64,000 nt of DNA from Curtobacterium sp. MCBD17_013 (GCF_003234565.1 NZ_QKTU01000008.1:62001-126000), one strand, 5' to 3'. Counted from the stretch's first letter, positions 15,251 to 24,246 are shown. Notes: generated from the letters alone by a model not told the origin. Program-made: numbers and translations.

Positions 15251-16052
15251 ACGGATCCGATGGTCGCTGCACCTGCTCGACCGTGGCGGCGCGGATCACC
15301 AGCGGTACGTCGGACCCGGCGTCCGGGTTCGCCGCGAGCGCGCCGGACACCGTCACCCACTGGTTCGCCGCCGGCACGGATCCGTCCGTGACCACGCCCA
15401 CGCCGACGGGCTGGGCGTCGACGGCACAACAGCTGATCACGAACCGGGTCAGCGTGAAGCCGCCGTCCGTGTCGGGCACGACGAACCCCGTGAGGCGGAG
15501 GCGCTTCCCGACGAGGGCGCTCGTGTCCGTCGTCTGACGGATGAGCGCGGCCCAGTCCTTCACGCCGTACTCCGACGTGTCGACGGAGCCGCTGCCGAGC
15601 AACGCGACGGCGCCGCCGGAGCCCGTGGCGGTCGAGAGGCTGCCCGAGTCGACGCTGCGCTGCTGGGCCGTCCGCGCCGACAGCGTCGTCGGCGGGAGCA
15701 CGAACATCGCCGTGCTGATGCCGACCGTGACGACCACTGCGACGGCGACCGCCACGACGCGCAGGGACCGTGCAGCACCCCGCCCGCTGCTGCCGTCGGG
15801 CACGACCGTCACGTCGTCCCCGTGCCCATGACCCCGTTCGAGGTGTGGGTGCGCGCTCTGCCATGCGACCGCCGACAGACCGGCCGCGGCGGCGACGACC
15901 GCGATGGCGGCGAGCACCATCGTGAACACCCCGTACCGCGGATTGATGTAGAGGTCGAGATGACCGGCCGCTCCGAGCCAGAGTGTGGCGACGGCGAGCG
16001 CGAGCACCGAGCCGAGCCCGAACAGCACCCGTCGACGTTCAGACGAGGACAT
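15240..16052 (-). CDS. TIGR03943 (YcgQ-like) membrane complex subunit
   Basis: A 270-residue protein with three hydrophobic segments in the first half (about 8-28, 38-60, 95-118), a His-rich loop (HPHLERGHGHGDD) between them, and an extracytoplasmic domain. The hallmark TRFVISCCAVDAQPVG, with the CC pair and following Asp, places it in the family that always accompanies COG0701 permeases. The ATG overlaps the permease gene by 14 bases. The family is described as one half of a two-part membrane complex without known substrate; the CC pair and His-rich loop are compatible with metal binding. Confidence 0.85.
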   Translation of the reverse strand: MSSSERRRVLFGLGSVLALAVATLWLGAAGHLDLYINPRYGVFTMVLAAIAVVAAAAGLSAVAWQSAHPHLERGHGHGDDVTVVPDGSSGRGAARSLRVVAVAVAVVVTVGISTAMFVLPPTTLSARTAQQRSVDSGSLSTATGSGGAVALLGSGSVDTSEYGVKDWAALIRQTTDTSALVGKRLRLTGFVVPDTDGGFTLTRFVISCCAVDAQPVGVGVVTDGSVPAANQWVTVSGALAANPDAGSDVPLVIRAATVEQVQRPSDPYEY

Positions 16053-17064
16053 CCATCACCAACCCCACCGATGCGGCGAACAGGACGCAGATGACGGCGA
16101 GTGTGCCGATGAACCGGGTGCGGAAGGTGGTGCGGAGCAGCGCGATCATCTTGACGTCGATGATCGGCCCGATGAGCAGGAACGCCGTGATCGACCCGGG
16201 CAGGAACGTCGAGGCGAACGAGAGCGCGAAGAAGGCGTCGACGTTCGAGCAGAGCGACACCGTCATCGCCAACAGCATCATCGCCAGGACCGACAGCACC
16301 GGGTCGCTGCCGATCGCGATGAGCGTGCTCCGGGGCACCGCGACCTGGATCGCGGCGGCGACCGCTGCCCCGACGAACAGCGCGGGCATCATCGTCGCCG
16401 TCTCGCCGCCGAAGTGCGATGCGCTCTCCGCCCACCGGCTCCCACGCGCCTGCCCGCCGGCCTCCACACGACACCGGGCCTCGAACGCGGGCACCAGGAG
16501 CTCGGAGGGTCGGCGGTGCGCTGCGACGACCCATCCGACGACGTTCGCCACGACGAAGCCGCCGATGATCCGGACGGGCAGGATCCATCCCGACCACCCG
16601 AACGCCTGCGCCGTGCTGACGATGACGAGCGGGTTGAGGATCGGCGCCGCGACGAGGAACGTCGTCGCCTCCGCTGGCGAGAACCCGCGCAGCATCAACC
16701 CCCGCGCCAGCGGGACGTTCCCGCACTCGCACACCGGGAAGAGCATGCCGATCAGGGAGATCACCGCCCGACGCGGGACCGGGCGTGCCGGCAGGACCCG
16801 TTCCAGCACGCCGTGCGGCACCCACACCTCGACGACGATGGACAGGAGGATCCCCAGCACCACGAACGGCAGCGACTCGACCACGACGCTGATCGCGAGC
16901 GTCAGGAAGTCCTGCAGCTCGTCGGGCAGCCCGGCGGTGCCGTCGCCGGTGGTGACCACCCGCGCGGCGAGGAGCGCACCGACGAGCACCAGCACGAGCG
17001 CGGGGCCCGAGCCGGCCCGGGACCGGGACCGCGACCGGGGGACGCGGACGGGGGAACTCGTCAC
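16039..17064 (-). CDS. COG0701/DUF318 (ArsP-like) permease
   Basis: A 341-residue permease with about eight to ten helices. Signature segments are MLFPVCECGNVPLARGL with the CxCG motif, AAPILNPLVIVST, and MTVSLCSNVDAFFALSF near the end. This family includes ArsP-type organoarsenical exporters and the YcgR partner of TIGR03943 proteins; the adjacent TIGR03943 gene makes the latter assignment fit. The GTG start has a TATCCT box six bases upstream, so it looks leaderless; the open frame further upstream lacks family similarity. It leads a three-gene operon next to the zinc region, but carries no Zur-like box of its own that I can see. Confidence 0.85.
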   Translation of the reverse strand: MTSSPVRVPRSRSRSRAGSGPALVLVLVGALLAARVVTTGDGTAGLPDELQDFLTLAISVVVESLPFVVLGILLSIVVEVWVPHGVLERVLPARPVPRRAVISLIGMLFPVCECGNVPLARGLMLRGFSPAEATTFLVAAPILNPLVIVSTAQAFGWSGWILPVRIIGGFVVANVVGWVVAAHRRPSELLVPAFEARCRVEAGGQARGSRWAESASHFGGETATMMPALFVGAAVAAAIQVAVPRSTLIAIGSDPVLSVLAMMLLAMTVSLCSNVDAFFALSFASTFLPGSITAFLLIGPIIDVKMIALLRTTFRTRFIGTLAVICVLFAASVGLVMDVLV

Positions 17065-17138
17065 CGGGTCAGGATAGGCAGGCGGGCCATCCCGGCTCGG
17101 CAGAACCGCGGGCGGGCCGGGCTCCGGCCGGCCCGGTG

Positions 17139-17876
17139 CTACCGCGACGTGGCCGGGTCGTGGTCGACGATCCGGTCGAGCCACTCGGCGAGCACGCCCC
17201 GTTCGGCCGACGAGAGTGCGCCGAGCTCGTCGATGGAGGCGCGGAGGGTGATGGCGGCGGTCCGGACACCGGACGTGCCTCGGGGACCCTCGTCAGCCGG
17301 CTCCGGAGCCAGGACCTGCGTCATGACGGCGTCGAAGACGACGTCGGCCAACCGCGGGTCGCGCTCGTCCGCCGGCTCGTCCAGGATGGCGAGCACGGCG
17401 CCCAAGCCGGCCGCGTGCATGAGCCGGACCGCGTCCCGCTCGCGCACCGCGAGCCTCCCGGCCGCGGCGACCCGACGGAGGCGCTCCTCGAGCAGCCGGA
17501 TCCCGGCGGCGACCGCGGGGGAGTCCCGCCCTCGACGCGGGTCGCTCATGATCACGAACAGATCCGGGTTGGCGAGTCCGAACGCGATGGTCATCGCCCA
17601 CCCCGCGCGGAGGTCCGCGACGGGGTCGACACCGGTGACCGCGTCGACGGCTGCGGCCTTCGTCGCGCTGAACGTGGTCATCGCGTGCTCGGCGACCGCG
17701 TCGAGCAACCCGTCCTTGTCGCCGAAGAGCCGGTAGATCGTCGGAGCCTGGACGCCAGCTCGCTCGGCCACCGCTCTCGTGGTGACAGCGACGGCGCCTT
17801 CGTCGTGCAGGAGCTCGGCGGCTGCGGTCACGATGCGCATCCGCACGTCGAGGCGGGGCTCGGGGGCGTCGTCCAC
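17139..17876 (-). CDS. TetR/AcrR family regulator, divergent from NmrA-like gene
   Basis: A 245-residue protein with the TetR helix-turn-helix (RIVTAAAELLHDEGAVAVTT, then AVAERAGVQAPTIYRLFGDK). The C-terminal domain is helical, with no readable inducer. The GTG start (MDDAPEPRL) has a TATCGT-like box close upstream, and a perfect 11-base palindrome (17878-17888) sits at the start, as expected for autoregulation. The divergent partner is an NmrA-type NAD(P)-binding protein, a frequent arrangement for a quinone or electrophile-responsive switch. An ATG further upstream at 17963 is in frame but would bury the operator in coding sequence. Confidence 0.85.
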   Translation of the reverse strand: MDDAPEPRLDVRMRIVTAAAELLHDEGAVAVTTRAVAERAGVQAPTIYRLFGDKDGLLDAVAEHAMTTFSATKAAAVDAVTGVDPVADLRAGWAMTIAFGLANPDLFVIMSDPRRGRDSPAVAAGIRLLEERLRRVAAAGRLAVRERDAVRLMHAAGLGAVLAILDEPADERDPRLADVVFDAVMTQVLAPEPADEGPRGTSGVRTAAITLRASIDELGALSSAERGVLAEWLDRIVDHDPATSR

Positions 17877-17877
17877 G

Positions 17878-17888
17878 TATCGACGATA
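17878..17888. promoter_or_regulatory. Candidate TetR operator
   Basis: TATCGACGATA is a perfect palindrome two bases from the GTG start of the tetR gene and overlapping its likely -10 box. This is a typical autorepression site. Confidence 0.45.
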
Positions 17889-17932
17889 ACGCGCCGTTGC
17901 TTCCGACGTGATCCTGTTGCTACGGTGGTGGT

Positions 17933-17961
17933 GTTTCCAATGATACGGACACAGCGTTTCC
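17933..17961. promoter_or_regulatory. Direct repeats in the tetR-nmrA intergenic region
   Basis: GTTTCC occurs at 17933 and again at 17956, each followed by an A/T-rich stretch (AATGATACG and ATCGATATG). They lie 22-45 bases before the NmrA-like start, where a regulator or polymerase would bind. Confidence 0.3.
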
Positions 17962-17983
17962 ATCGATATGAGAGGGATCCACC

Positions 17984-18847
17984 ATGATCACCATCACCGG
18001 GGCGACCGGCGCCCTGAACGGCGCGACCGTCGACCACCTGCTCCAGCACCTCCCCGCGTCGGAACTGACCGTCGTCACGCGCGACCCGGCGAGGGCCGCA
18101 CGCTTCGCCGAGCGCGGCGTGACGGTCCGCCAGGGCGACTACGACGATCCGGCGGGGCTGCCGGCGGCCTTCGCCGGCGCGGACCACTTGCTCCTGGTCT
18201 CGTCGAACGACCCGGCGGGCGACACGATCAGCCAACATCGGAACGCCGTGGAGGCAGCGATCACCGCCGGGGTCGGGCACCTGCTCTACACCAGCCATCA
18301 GGGTGCCGGTGCAGCGTCGCCGTTCGTGCCGGCGCGACACCACGCCGCGACCGAGGACATGCTCGCGTCGTCCGGGCTGCCCTGGACGTCGCTCCGGAAC
18401 GGCTTCTACGCCCACAGCCTGCAGTGGCTCCTGGGACCGTGGCAGCGGACCGGCGTGGTGTCGATCCCGGCCGACGGTCCGGTGTCGTGGACCGCGCGCG
18501 AGGACGCGGCCGAGGCGGCCGCAGCGATCCTGCTGCTCGACGAACCCGTCGAGGGCCCCGTGACCATCACCGCTCCGGAGGCGCCGACGTTCGCCGACCT
18601 CACCCGGACCGCCTCGGACCTCGTCGGGAACGAGGTCCGGTTCGAGGTCGTCGATGACGACGTCTGGGTCGAGCGTGCCGTCGCCGGTGGACAGCAGGAG
18701 CCGATGGTGCGGTTCCTGCTCGGCATGTACCTGGCGGCGGAACAGGGGTGGTTCGCGGGGACGGACCCGATGCTCGGGGAGCTCCTGGGCCGCGCGCCGA
18801 GGTCCGCGCAGGACGTGCTCCGGGAGGTCGTCACCGCGACCAGGTGA
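17984..18847 (+). CDS. NmrA-type NAD(P)-binding protein / quinone reductase 2-like
   Basis: A 287-residue atypical SDR. It begins at once with the dinucleotide-binding motif MITITGATGALNGATVDHLL, has no YxxxK catalytic pair, and shows the NmrA/QorB segments VTVRQGDYDDPAGLPAAF and GVGHLLYTSHQGA. QorB-like members reduce quinones with NADPH, while NmrA members only sense the cofactor. The ATG follows a GAGAGGG ribosome site. It is divergent from a TetR gene and likely repressed by it. The sequence supports the family strongly, the reaction less so. Confidence 0.85.
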   Translation: MITITGATGALNGATVDHLLQHLPASELTVVTRDPARAARFAERGVTVRQGDYDDPAGLPAAFAGADHLLLVSSNDPAGDTISQHRNAVEAAITAGVGHLLYTSHQGAGAASPFVPARHHAATEDMLASSGLPWTSLRNGFYAHSLQWLLGPWQRTGVVSIPADGPVSWTAREDAAEAAAAILLLDEPVEGPVTITAPEAPTFADLTRTASDLVGNEVRFEVVDDDVWVERAVAGGQQEPMVRFLLGMYLAAEQGWFAGTDPMLGELLGRAPRSAQDVLREVVTATR

Positions 18848-19011
18848 CGCTCGTCACCGCGGCCGGCTGACGTCGGGCCGGCTCGCCCGACCACGGTGTC
18901 GGTCGGCTCGCGCGGCCGCGTTCTCCTCATCATGTCCCTGCCGACCGTTCCTCGCCAGACGCATCTTCGGCCGACTTGTGAGCCATTCTCGCCGGTGCCA
19001 GGTTCGTGCGC

Positions 19012-19548
19012 ATGGACGACAACACCATCACCGCAACGACCTCCGGGTCGCTCAGCCGACGCGCACTCATCCTCGGGGCGGGCGGTCTCTCCCTCGCCAC
19101 CGTGGCGGCCTTCGCCGGACCCGCTCAGCGGGCCTCCGCGGCCGCTCCCACCACCCCTGCCGACGTCATCACCCTTGCCAAGAGCTACGAGGGCAACACC
19201 CTCGCGCAGATGAACGCGATCTGGACATCGAAGTACGACACGAGCGCCGACTGGTGTGCCACGTTCGTCAGCTGGTGCCTCCGCGGGACCGACACCGGGT
19301 TCAGCCGCAGCTCCGAGGCGTTCTACGACCTCTGCACCCCCGTCTCCGCCGCGAACGTCCGCCAGGGGGACATCATCTGGTACTACGGAGTCGGTCACAT
19401 CGGACTGGTCCGCTCCCACAGCGACGGACACATCCGCACCGTCGAGGGGAACGCCGGCACGGGCACCGCTTCCACCAACCACGTGAAGCTGTACGAGGAC
19501 CCGTGGGACAGCACCGGCAAGTACAAGTTCGCTCGGCCGAAGTACTGA
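19012..19548 (+). CDS. Tat-exported CHAP-domain peptidoglycan hydrolase-like protein
   Basis: A 178-residue precursor. Residues 14-44 form a twin-arginine signal (SRRALILGAGGLSLATVAAF) ending in an ASAAAP cleavage region. The mature part is a CHAP domain: Cys82 in DWCATFVSWC, then ARQGD-like turn VRQGDIIWYY, His129 in VGHIGLV and EGNAG giving the third polar residue. CHAP enzymes are amidases or endopeptidases that cut peptidoglycan. No cell-wall-binding domain is present, so it may act locally or be a small secreted hydrolase. A GTG six bases upstream is an alternative start. A TatA gene lies 0.8 kb downstream on the other strand. Confidence 0.82.
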   Translation: MDDNTITATTSGSLSRRALILGAGGLSLATVAAFAGPAQRASAAAPTTPADVITLAKSYEGNTLAQMNAIWTSKYDTSADWCATFVSWCLRGTDTGFSRSSEAFYDLCTPVSAANVRQGDIIWYYGVGHIGLVRSHSDGHIRTVEGNAGTGTASTNHVKLYEDPWDSTGKYKFARPKY

Positions 19549-19642
19549 TCCCGCTCGCACCGGGCCTCGTCGCCGCTCGGTGCGCGAGGACGGGAGGGCC
19601 CAGGACGGACGCCATCCGTCCGGGCAGGCCATGATCGGGACC

Positions 19643-20350
19643 ATGTCCGACATCGACGTCACCAAGCACGCGCTCGTCGTCCGCGGCGGCTGGCCCGGCC
19701 ACCATCCCGTCGCGGCGACGGACGCGTTCCTCCCGTTCCTCCGCGACACGGGGTACGAGGTGCGGATCGAGGACGACCCGGAGGTCTACGCCGACGAGTC
19801 CGTGATGACTGCGGTCGACCTCGTCCTGCAGTGCGTGTCGATGGGCACCGCGAGTGACGCGGCCGTCCGGGGCCTCGCCGCCGCCGTCGAGCGGGGCACG
19901 GGATTGGCGGGCTGGCACGGCGGCGTCGTGGACTCCTTCCGGGCGAGCGCCGACTACCTGCACCTCGTCGGCGGGCAGTTCGCCACGCACCCGGGCAAAC
20001 CGGTCGCTGATCGGCGGGACGACGGCGCCGACTTCTTCATCGAGCACCAGATCGTCATCGCGCCGGATCGCCGGGACCACCCGATCGTCGCCGGGCTCGA
20101 CGACTTCACGCTGACCACCGAGCAGTACTGGGTGCTGACCGACGGCGCCTCGGACGTGCTCGCCACGACGACCCTGGCGGCCCGGCCGGGCGACCCGTGG
20201 CACCGACCGGTGACGTGTCCCGCGGTGTGGACCCGCGAGTGGGGCGCCGGACGGGTGTTCGTCGCGACACCGGGCCACGACCCCGAGGTCCTCGCGCACC
20301 CGAGCGTCCGGACCATCGTCGAGCGCGGCATCCGGTGGGCGAGCCGGTGA
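19643..20350 (+). CDS. ThuA-like glutamine-amidotransferase-fold protein
   Basis: A 235-residue cytosolic protein. It has the ThuA pattern: ALVVRGGWPGHHPVAATDAF, an internal GTGLAGWHGGVVDSFR segment at the nucleophile-elbow position, and the C-terminal REWGAGRVFVATPGHDPEV. ThuA proteins act in sugar (trehalose-type) catabolism but their chemistry is not settled. The ATG has GATCGG just upstream and no Shine-Dalgarno site, so it looks leaderless; an earlier in-frame ATG at 19631 is less likely. It is monocistronic and convergent with tatA. Confidence 0.82.
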   Translation: MSDIDVTKHALVVRGGWPGHHPVAATDAFLPFLRDTGYEVRIEDDPEVYADESVMTAVDLVLQCVSMGTASDAAVRGLAAAVERGTGLAGWHGGVVDSFRASADYLHLVGGQFATHPGKPVADRRDDGADFFIEHQIVIAPDRRDHPIVAGLDDFTLTTEQYWVLTDGASDVLATTTLAARPGDPWHRPVTCPAVWTREWGAGRVFVATPGHDPEVLAHPSVRTIVERGIRWASR

Positions 20351-20374
20351 CGAACGGGCGGCGGCAGGGAGCGG

Positions 20375-20557
20375 TCAGGCCCCGTCCTCGTCCCGCGGCG
20401 TGACCTCGGCATGGTCGTCCGCCCGGCTCTCCTGCTTGAGGATCCGCAGCGACGCGCCGAGGCCCTTCGCGAGCGCAGGCAGCCGGGTGGCGCCGAACAG
20501 CAGGACCACCACGCCGACGATGATGAGCAGGTGGAGTCCCGTGAGGCCCATGAACAC
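20375..20557 (-). CDS. tatA: Sec-independent translocase protein TatA
   Basis: A 60-residue protein with one N-terminal membrane helix ([20 protein letters not shown]) and the amphipathic helix [16 protein letters not shown] that follows the FG hinge, the full TatA/E pattern. It contributes to the pore that exports folded proteins. The GTG start has an AAGGGA site six bases upstream; an ATG two codons later is also possible. The tatC gene is not nearby, so this may be an additional TatA. The Tat-type CHAP protein at 19012 is a local possible client. Confidence 0.88.
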   Translation of the reverse strand: MFMGLTGLHLLIIVGVVVLLFGATRLPALAKGLGASLRILKQESRADDHAEVTPRDEDGA

Positions 20558-20880
20558 AGGCGTTCCCTTCCGGTCAGCGGACGCGGCGGTCGCGCCGGGT
20601 CCTGCACGACGGTAGGTCCGCCCTGGGGCCGCGCCTGGCGTTCTGCCGGGGGTCCGGGCGTCAGCAGCAGGAGATCACCTGCCCGGTCACCACCGTCGGC
20701 AGCCGCCCGCTCGGCTGTCTCACCCGCCACGCGCGGCTCGCGCCCGGGGAATGCACCGACGGGCGACACGTTGCCCCAGGCACGGACGGTGCACCAGGAG
20801 TACACCGGACCGCGGTACCCCCGGGGCGTCCGTCGACGACGGAGCACCCGGACCGTCGACGAGAGGGAGAACCCCCGAGC
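20558..20880. other. Intergenic region between tatA and the aldo/keto reductase
   Basis: This 323-base gap holds two divergent promoters and a GAGAGGGAG ribosome site before the reductase. A short minus-strand frame here ends in ISCC before its stop, but I see no proof it is translated. No stable hairpin or riboswitch was recognised. Confidence 0.35.
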
Positions 20881-21759
20881 ATGACCACCGCAACCGACTC
20901 GAACCGCCCCGCCGCAGCGAGCGGCACCTTCCGCATCGGCGGTGACCTCGAGGTGCACCGCCTCGGCTACGGCACGATGCAGCTGACCGGCCCCGGCGTC
21001 TGGGGACCGCCGAAGGACCACGACGAGGCGATCCGCGTCCTCAAGCGCTCCGTGGAGCTCGGGGTCGACTTCTTCGACACGGCGGACAGCTACGGTCCGT
21101 ACGTCGCCGAGGAGCTCCTCCGCGAGGCCCTGCACCCCTACGGTGACGACATCGTCATCGCCACGAAGGCCGGCCTCACCCGGACCGGCCCGAACGAGTG
21201 GCCGCCGGTCGGTCGCCCGGAGTACCTGCGCCAGGAGGCCGAGATGAGCCTCCGCCGCCTCGGCCTCGAGCGCATCGACCTCTTCCAGCTGCACCGCATC
21301 GACCCGAAGGTCCCGCTCGAGGACCAGATCGGCGAGCTGGCGAAGCTCCAGGACGAGGGCAAGATCCGTCACATCGGCCTCAGCGAGGTCAGTGTCGACG
21401 AGGTGAAGGCGGCGCAGGAGATCGCCACGATCGTCACCGTGCAGAACCTGTACAACCTGTCGAACCGGTCCTCCGAGGAACTGCTCGACTGGTCGGAGGA
21501 GCAGGGCATCGGGTTCATCCCGTGGTTCCCGCTGGCGACCGGGCAGCTCTCGGGCGAGGGCAGCCCGCTGTCCGAGCTCGCGAAGCAGCACGACGCGAGC
21601 CCCTCGCAGCTCGCGCTCGCGTGGCTGCTCAAGCGCTCGCCGGTGATGCTGCCGATCCCGGGCACGTCGAGCGTCGCCCACCTCGAGGACAACCTCGCGG
21701 GCGCGCTCATCGACCTGACGGACGACGAGTTCGAGGCCCTCTCGAAGGCCGGCGCGTAA
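20881..21759 (+). CDS. Aldo/keto reductase
   Basis: A 292-residue NADPH-dependent oxidoreductase of the AKR barrel family. The catalytic tetrad is present: Asp and Tyr in [10 protein letters not shown], Lys in IATKAGL and His in LFQLHRID. The cofactor-binding end is [18 protein letters not shown]. It reduces aldehydes or ketones in the cytosol; the physiological substrate is unknown. The ATG is placed by the GAGAGGGAG site and the conserved start of the barrel. A long hairpin follows 14 bases after the stop, so the gene is transcribed alone. Confidence 0.9.
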   Translation: MTTATDSNRPAAASGTFRIGGDLEVHRLGYGTMQLTGPGVWGPPKDHDEAIRVLKRSVELGVDFFDTADSYGPYVAEELLREALHPYGDDIVIATKAGLTRTGPNEWPPVGRPEYLRQEAEMSLRRLGLERIDLFQLHRIDPKVPLEDQIGELAKLQDEGKIRHIGLSEVSVDEVKAAQEIATIVTVQNLYNLSNRSSEELLDWSEEQGIGFIPWFPLATGQLSGEGSPLSELAKQHDASPSQLALAWLLKRSPVMLPIPGTSSVAHLEDNLAGALIDLTDDEFEALSKAGA

Positions 21760-21773
21760 GCGCGCTCCGCTCC

Positions 21774-21831
21774 AGGACGACGGACGGGAGGGACGGTGGC
21801 GGCTCGCCCCGTCCCTCCCGTCCGTCGTCCT
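21774..21831 (+). terminator. Long hairpin terminator after aldo/keto reductase
   Basis: Perfect 23-base arms (AGGACGACGGACGGGAGGGA start the left arm; positions 21774-21796 and 21809-21831) flank a 12-base loop that itself pairs GGCG with CGCC. No T-run follows. It is among the strongest stems in the window. Confidence 0.75.
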
Positions 21832-22011
21832 GTCCCGGATCACTGCGTCACCCGCCGGGTGAACCGGTGGATGAGCGGCGGGGCGTGCCGAGCCGCCGTG
21901 GCGTGCGCCCGGACGCCGCGTGGCGCGCCGTCCGCTAGACACGTCCCGCCGGCGCGGAGGGCGCTGCAGCGTCGATGCCCGGCGGGGGAGCCGGGGACGG
22001 AGGGGGACGAC

Positions 22012-22887
22012 ATGGTGGACACGGACACGGACGCGGACACGGACACGGACGCCGTCACCGCGACCCGCAGACGACCGGGGCCCGGACGACGTCGGCTCCT
22101 CCTCGGGGCCGCCTGGGGCCTCCCCGCCATCGGCGTCGTCGTCGCGACGCCGGCCCACGCGTCGAGCCCGGCGCACACGCTCGACGTCATGGTCCCCGAG
22201 CCGACCACCCGCCCGACCGGAGCCGACCTGAGCGACGTGGCGCTGCGACTCACCCGCGAGGGCGTCCCGGTCGAAGCCGAGGTGCTCGCCGTGGTCGAGG
22301 GCGCCGGGCCCACGTTCGAGGACGGCGCCACCATCCGGACGCTCCGGACCGACGCGGCCGGCATCGCACGCTGCGCCGGACTCGGCGCGGGGACCGTGCC
22401 CGGCGTCTTCGCGGTCGTCGGACGGCACACGGCGTCCGGCTCGACCGGTCGGGGCGTGTTCACGGTGGTCGAACCGCCGCGCCCGCGTCCGTTCGTGCTC
22501 CGCGACGACGCGACCGGCGTCCACGTCGCGATCGGGCCCGACGGCGTCGTCGCCGCACGGGGTCCCCTCGCGGACGCCCTGGCGGCAGCGGCGTGCTTCC
22601 GGTTCCCGTTCGACCCGGGGCCGGTCGCCGACGCGATCGGGTCGATCCACGACGACGCCGGACGCTGCCTCACGCGCATGCGCCCGTCGAGCCCGTGGGC
22701 GAACCCGGTCGTCGACCTGCGGGACCCGGACGGCAGCGCGGACCAGACCTGGCACGTCGGGGCCGACGGGACCGCGTCGATCGGTGCTCCCGGCGTCGAC
22801 GAGGTGTTCCTCGCGGACGCGGGCGGCGTGCGACTGACGGTCGTGCCGGCGGGTCGACCCGGCGTGCTCCGCATCGTGCTGCCGTGA
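22012..22887 (+). CDS. Tat-type exported hypothetical protein
   Basis: A 291-residue precursor. After an acidic repeat (TDTDADTDTDA, coded by six-base repeats) comes a signal peptide with RRRLLLGAAWGLPAIGVVVA and a THAS-like cleavage site near residue 47. The mature part has two regions: an Ig/adhesin-like one (PTGADLSDVALRLTREG) and one with FVLRDDATGVHVAIGPDGVV. I do not recognise a named domain and see no catalytic motif. The ATG follows AGGGGG. It is surface or secreted by inference from the signal. Confidence 0.75.
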   Translation: MVDTDTDADTDTDAVTATRRRPGPGRRRLLLGAAWGLPAIGVVVATPAHASSPAHTLDVMVPEPTTRPTGADLSDVALRLTREGVPVEAEVLAVVEGAGPTFEDGATIRTLRTDAAGIARCAGLGAGTVPGVFAVVGRHTASGSTGRGVFTVVEPPRPRPFVLRDDATGVHVAIGPDGVVAARGPLADALAAAACFRFPFDPGPVADAIGSIHDDAGRCLTRMRPSSPWANPVVDLRDPDGSADQTWHVGADGTASIGAPGVDEVFLADAGGVRLTVVPAGRPGVLRIVLP

Positions 22888-23001
22888 GGCGCCTTCCCCG
22901 TCGTCTCCGGCCGCCCCAGCGGCTCCGGCTCCTGGGGGTGCTCCCGAGGCGTGGGGAGTAGCAAGGCCACGACGCCGGAGGCGCACGGACGGAGGGTCGA
23001 C

Positions 23002-23943
23002 ATGGAGGAACACGACCTGCTCGCGCGGTGCTGGGCACCCGCGGTCGCGGACGCGCGCTCGGGGACGGACGCGCTCGGCGCGCTCCCCGTCGCCGAGCGC
23101 ATCCGGGCGGTCGCCCGGGCCGGGTTCTCCGGCATCGGGTTGGGACTCGAGGACCTCCACGAGACGCGCGTCACGATCGGCCTGGAGGCACTGCGCCGGG
23201 TCCTCGACGACGTCGGCCTGGTCTGGGTCCAGCTCGGGACGCTCGAGGACTGGTGGACGACGGGGGACCGACGCGCCCTGAGCGACCTGGACCGGATGGT
23301 CGTGCTCGAGGCGGCGGCCGCGCTCGGGGCGGCGCAGATCGTCGTCGCCGCGGACACGACGACGCCCATGACCTCCCCCACCACGATGGCCGACGACTGG
23401 CTCGCCCTCGCCGCACAGGCGGAGCAGGTCGGGGCGCAGGTCGTGCTGTCGGCAGCCCCGACGTCGAACCTCGGCACCACGGAACGTGCGGCGCGGTTCG
23501 TCCAGCAGGCGGGGCACCCGAACGGTGGCCTCGTGCTCGACATCGCCCACGCCGTCGCCGGCGGCTCCACCGTCGCGTCCCTCCGCGCCGCCATCGACCC
23601 CGCGTTCCTGTTCGCCGTCGAGCTCTCGGACGCCGCCGGCCCCGATTCGGTGTCGACACGGGCCGGAGACCGACGCGCGCTCCCCGGTGGCGGCCTGGGG
23701 GACCTCCCGGCGTTCGTGCACGTCGCCCGCGAGCTCGGCCACGGCGAGCCCTGGGGCGTCGAGGTCCGGACCGCGGTGACCGACGGCATGTCCGCCGCGG
23801 ACGCCCTGCGGACGGCGGCCGCGGCGAGCCGGGCGGTCCTCGACGCGGCCGACGCGATCGGGGCGCCCGCCGCGCCACCGATGCCCTCGTCGTCCGCGCC
23901 CGCCTCGGCGGTGGACGCCGACCTGCCGTACACACCGATCTGA
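23002..23943 (+). CDS. Xylose isomerase-like TIM-barrel protein
   Basis: A 313-residue protein of the AP-endonuclease 2/sugar-phosphate isomerase superfamily. Segments expected of the barrel are FSGIGLGLEDLHETRVT, ALGAAQIVVAADTTTPMT, NGGLVLDIAHAVAGG with an Asp-His metal pair, and ALPGGGLGDLPAFV near the end. Members isomerise or epimerise sugars and inositols or act in their catabolism. The ATG follows GGAGGG. No transporter or kinase gene accompanies it, so the substrate stays open. Confidence 0.8.
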   Translation: MEEHDLLARCWAPAVADARSGTDALGALPVAERIRAVARAGFSGIGLGLEDLHETRVTIGLEALRRVLDDVGLVWVQLGTLEDWWTTGDRRALSDLDRMVVLEAAAALGAAQIVVAADTTTPMTSPTTMADDWLALAAQAEQVGAQVVLSAAPTSNLGTTERAARFVQQAGHPNGGLVLDIAHAVAGGSTVASLRAAIDPAFLFAVELSDAAGPDSVSTRAGDRRALPGGGLGDLPAFVHVARELGHGEPWGVEVRTAVTDGMSAADALRTAAAASRAVLDAADAIGAPAAPPMPSSSAPASAVDADLPYTPI

Positions 23944-24047
23944 CGCGGGCGCGCTCGTCCGACGCGCCCGAGCGCGCCGACACGGGCGCTGCCGCGTCGG
24001 CCCGCGTAGCGTCGACGGGGATCCAGACCGACGATCAGGAGGCCCAC

Positions 24048-24242
24048 ATGAGCGACGACCAGCACCCCGCCGAGCAGGCCGACGAGCGCCCGCTGCAGCG
24101 GAGCCAGGACGCCATCGACGACGCGAAGCACTTCGTCGCCGAACGGCTGGAGCCCACCGAGGACGACCAGACCGGCGACGACTCGGGACTGCCGGTGACC
24201 GGTGGCGGTGCCGCTGCGGAGGAACCCGCTCCCGGCGCCTGA
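24048..24242 (+). CDS. Small acidic hypothetical protein
   Basis: A 64-residue hydrophilic protein, MSDDQHPAEQADERPLQRSQ onward, with a helix-like central part (DAIDDAKHFVAERLEP) and a glycine/alanine-rich end. It has a strong AGGAGG site. Length and composition suggest a small cytosolic or intrinsically disordered protein conserved in related bacteria. It ends 4 bases from the convergent ligD stop. No function can be assigned. Confidence 0.65.
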   Translation: MSDDQHPAEQADERPLQRSQDAIDDAKHFVAERLEPTEDDQTGDDSGLPVTGGGAAAEEPAPGA

Positions 24243-24246
24243 CCCG

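Noticed and set aside
20661-20741. Short minus-strand peptide ending ISCC, as a possible cysteine leader
   Set aside because: There is no cysteine-related gene downstream and no convincing ribosome site, so it is likely a chance frame.
20881-21759. Aldo/keto reductase pair (20881 and 48876) as a recent duplication
   Set aside because: The proteins differ in catalytic residues and over most of their length; they are distant family members, not recent copies.
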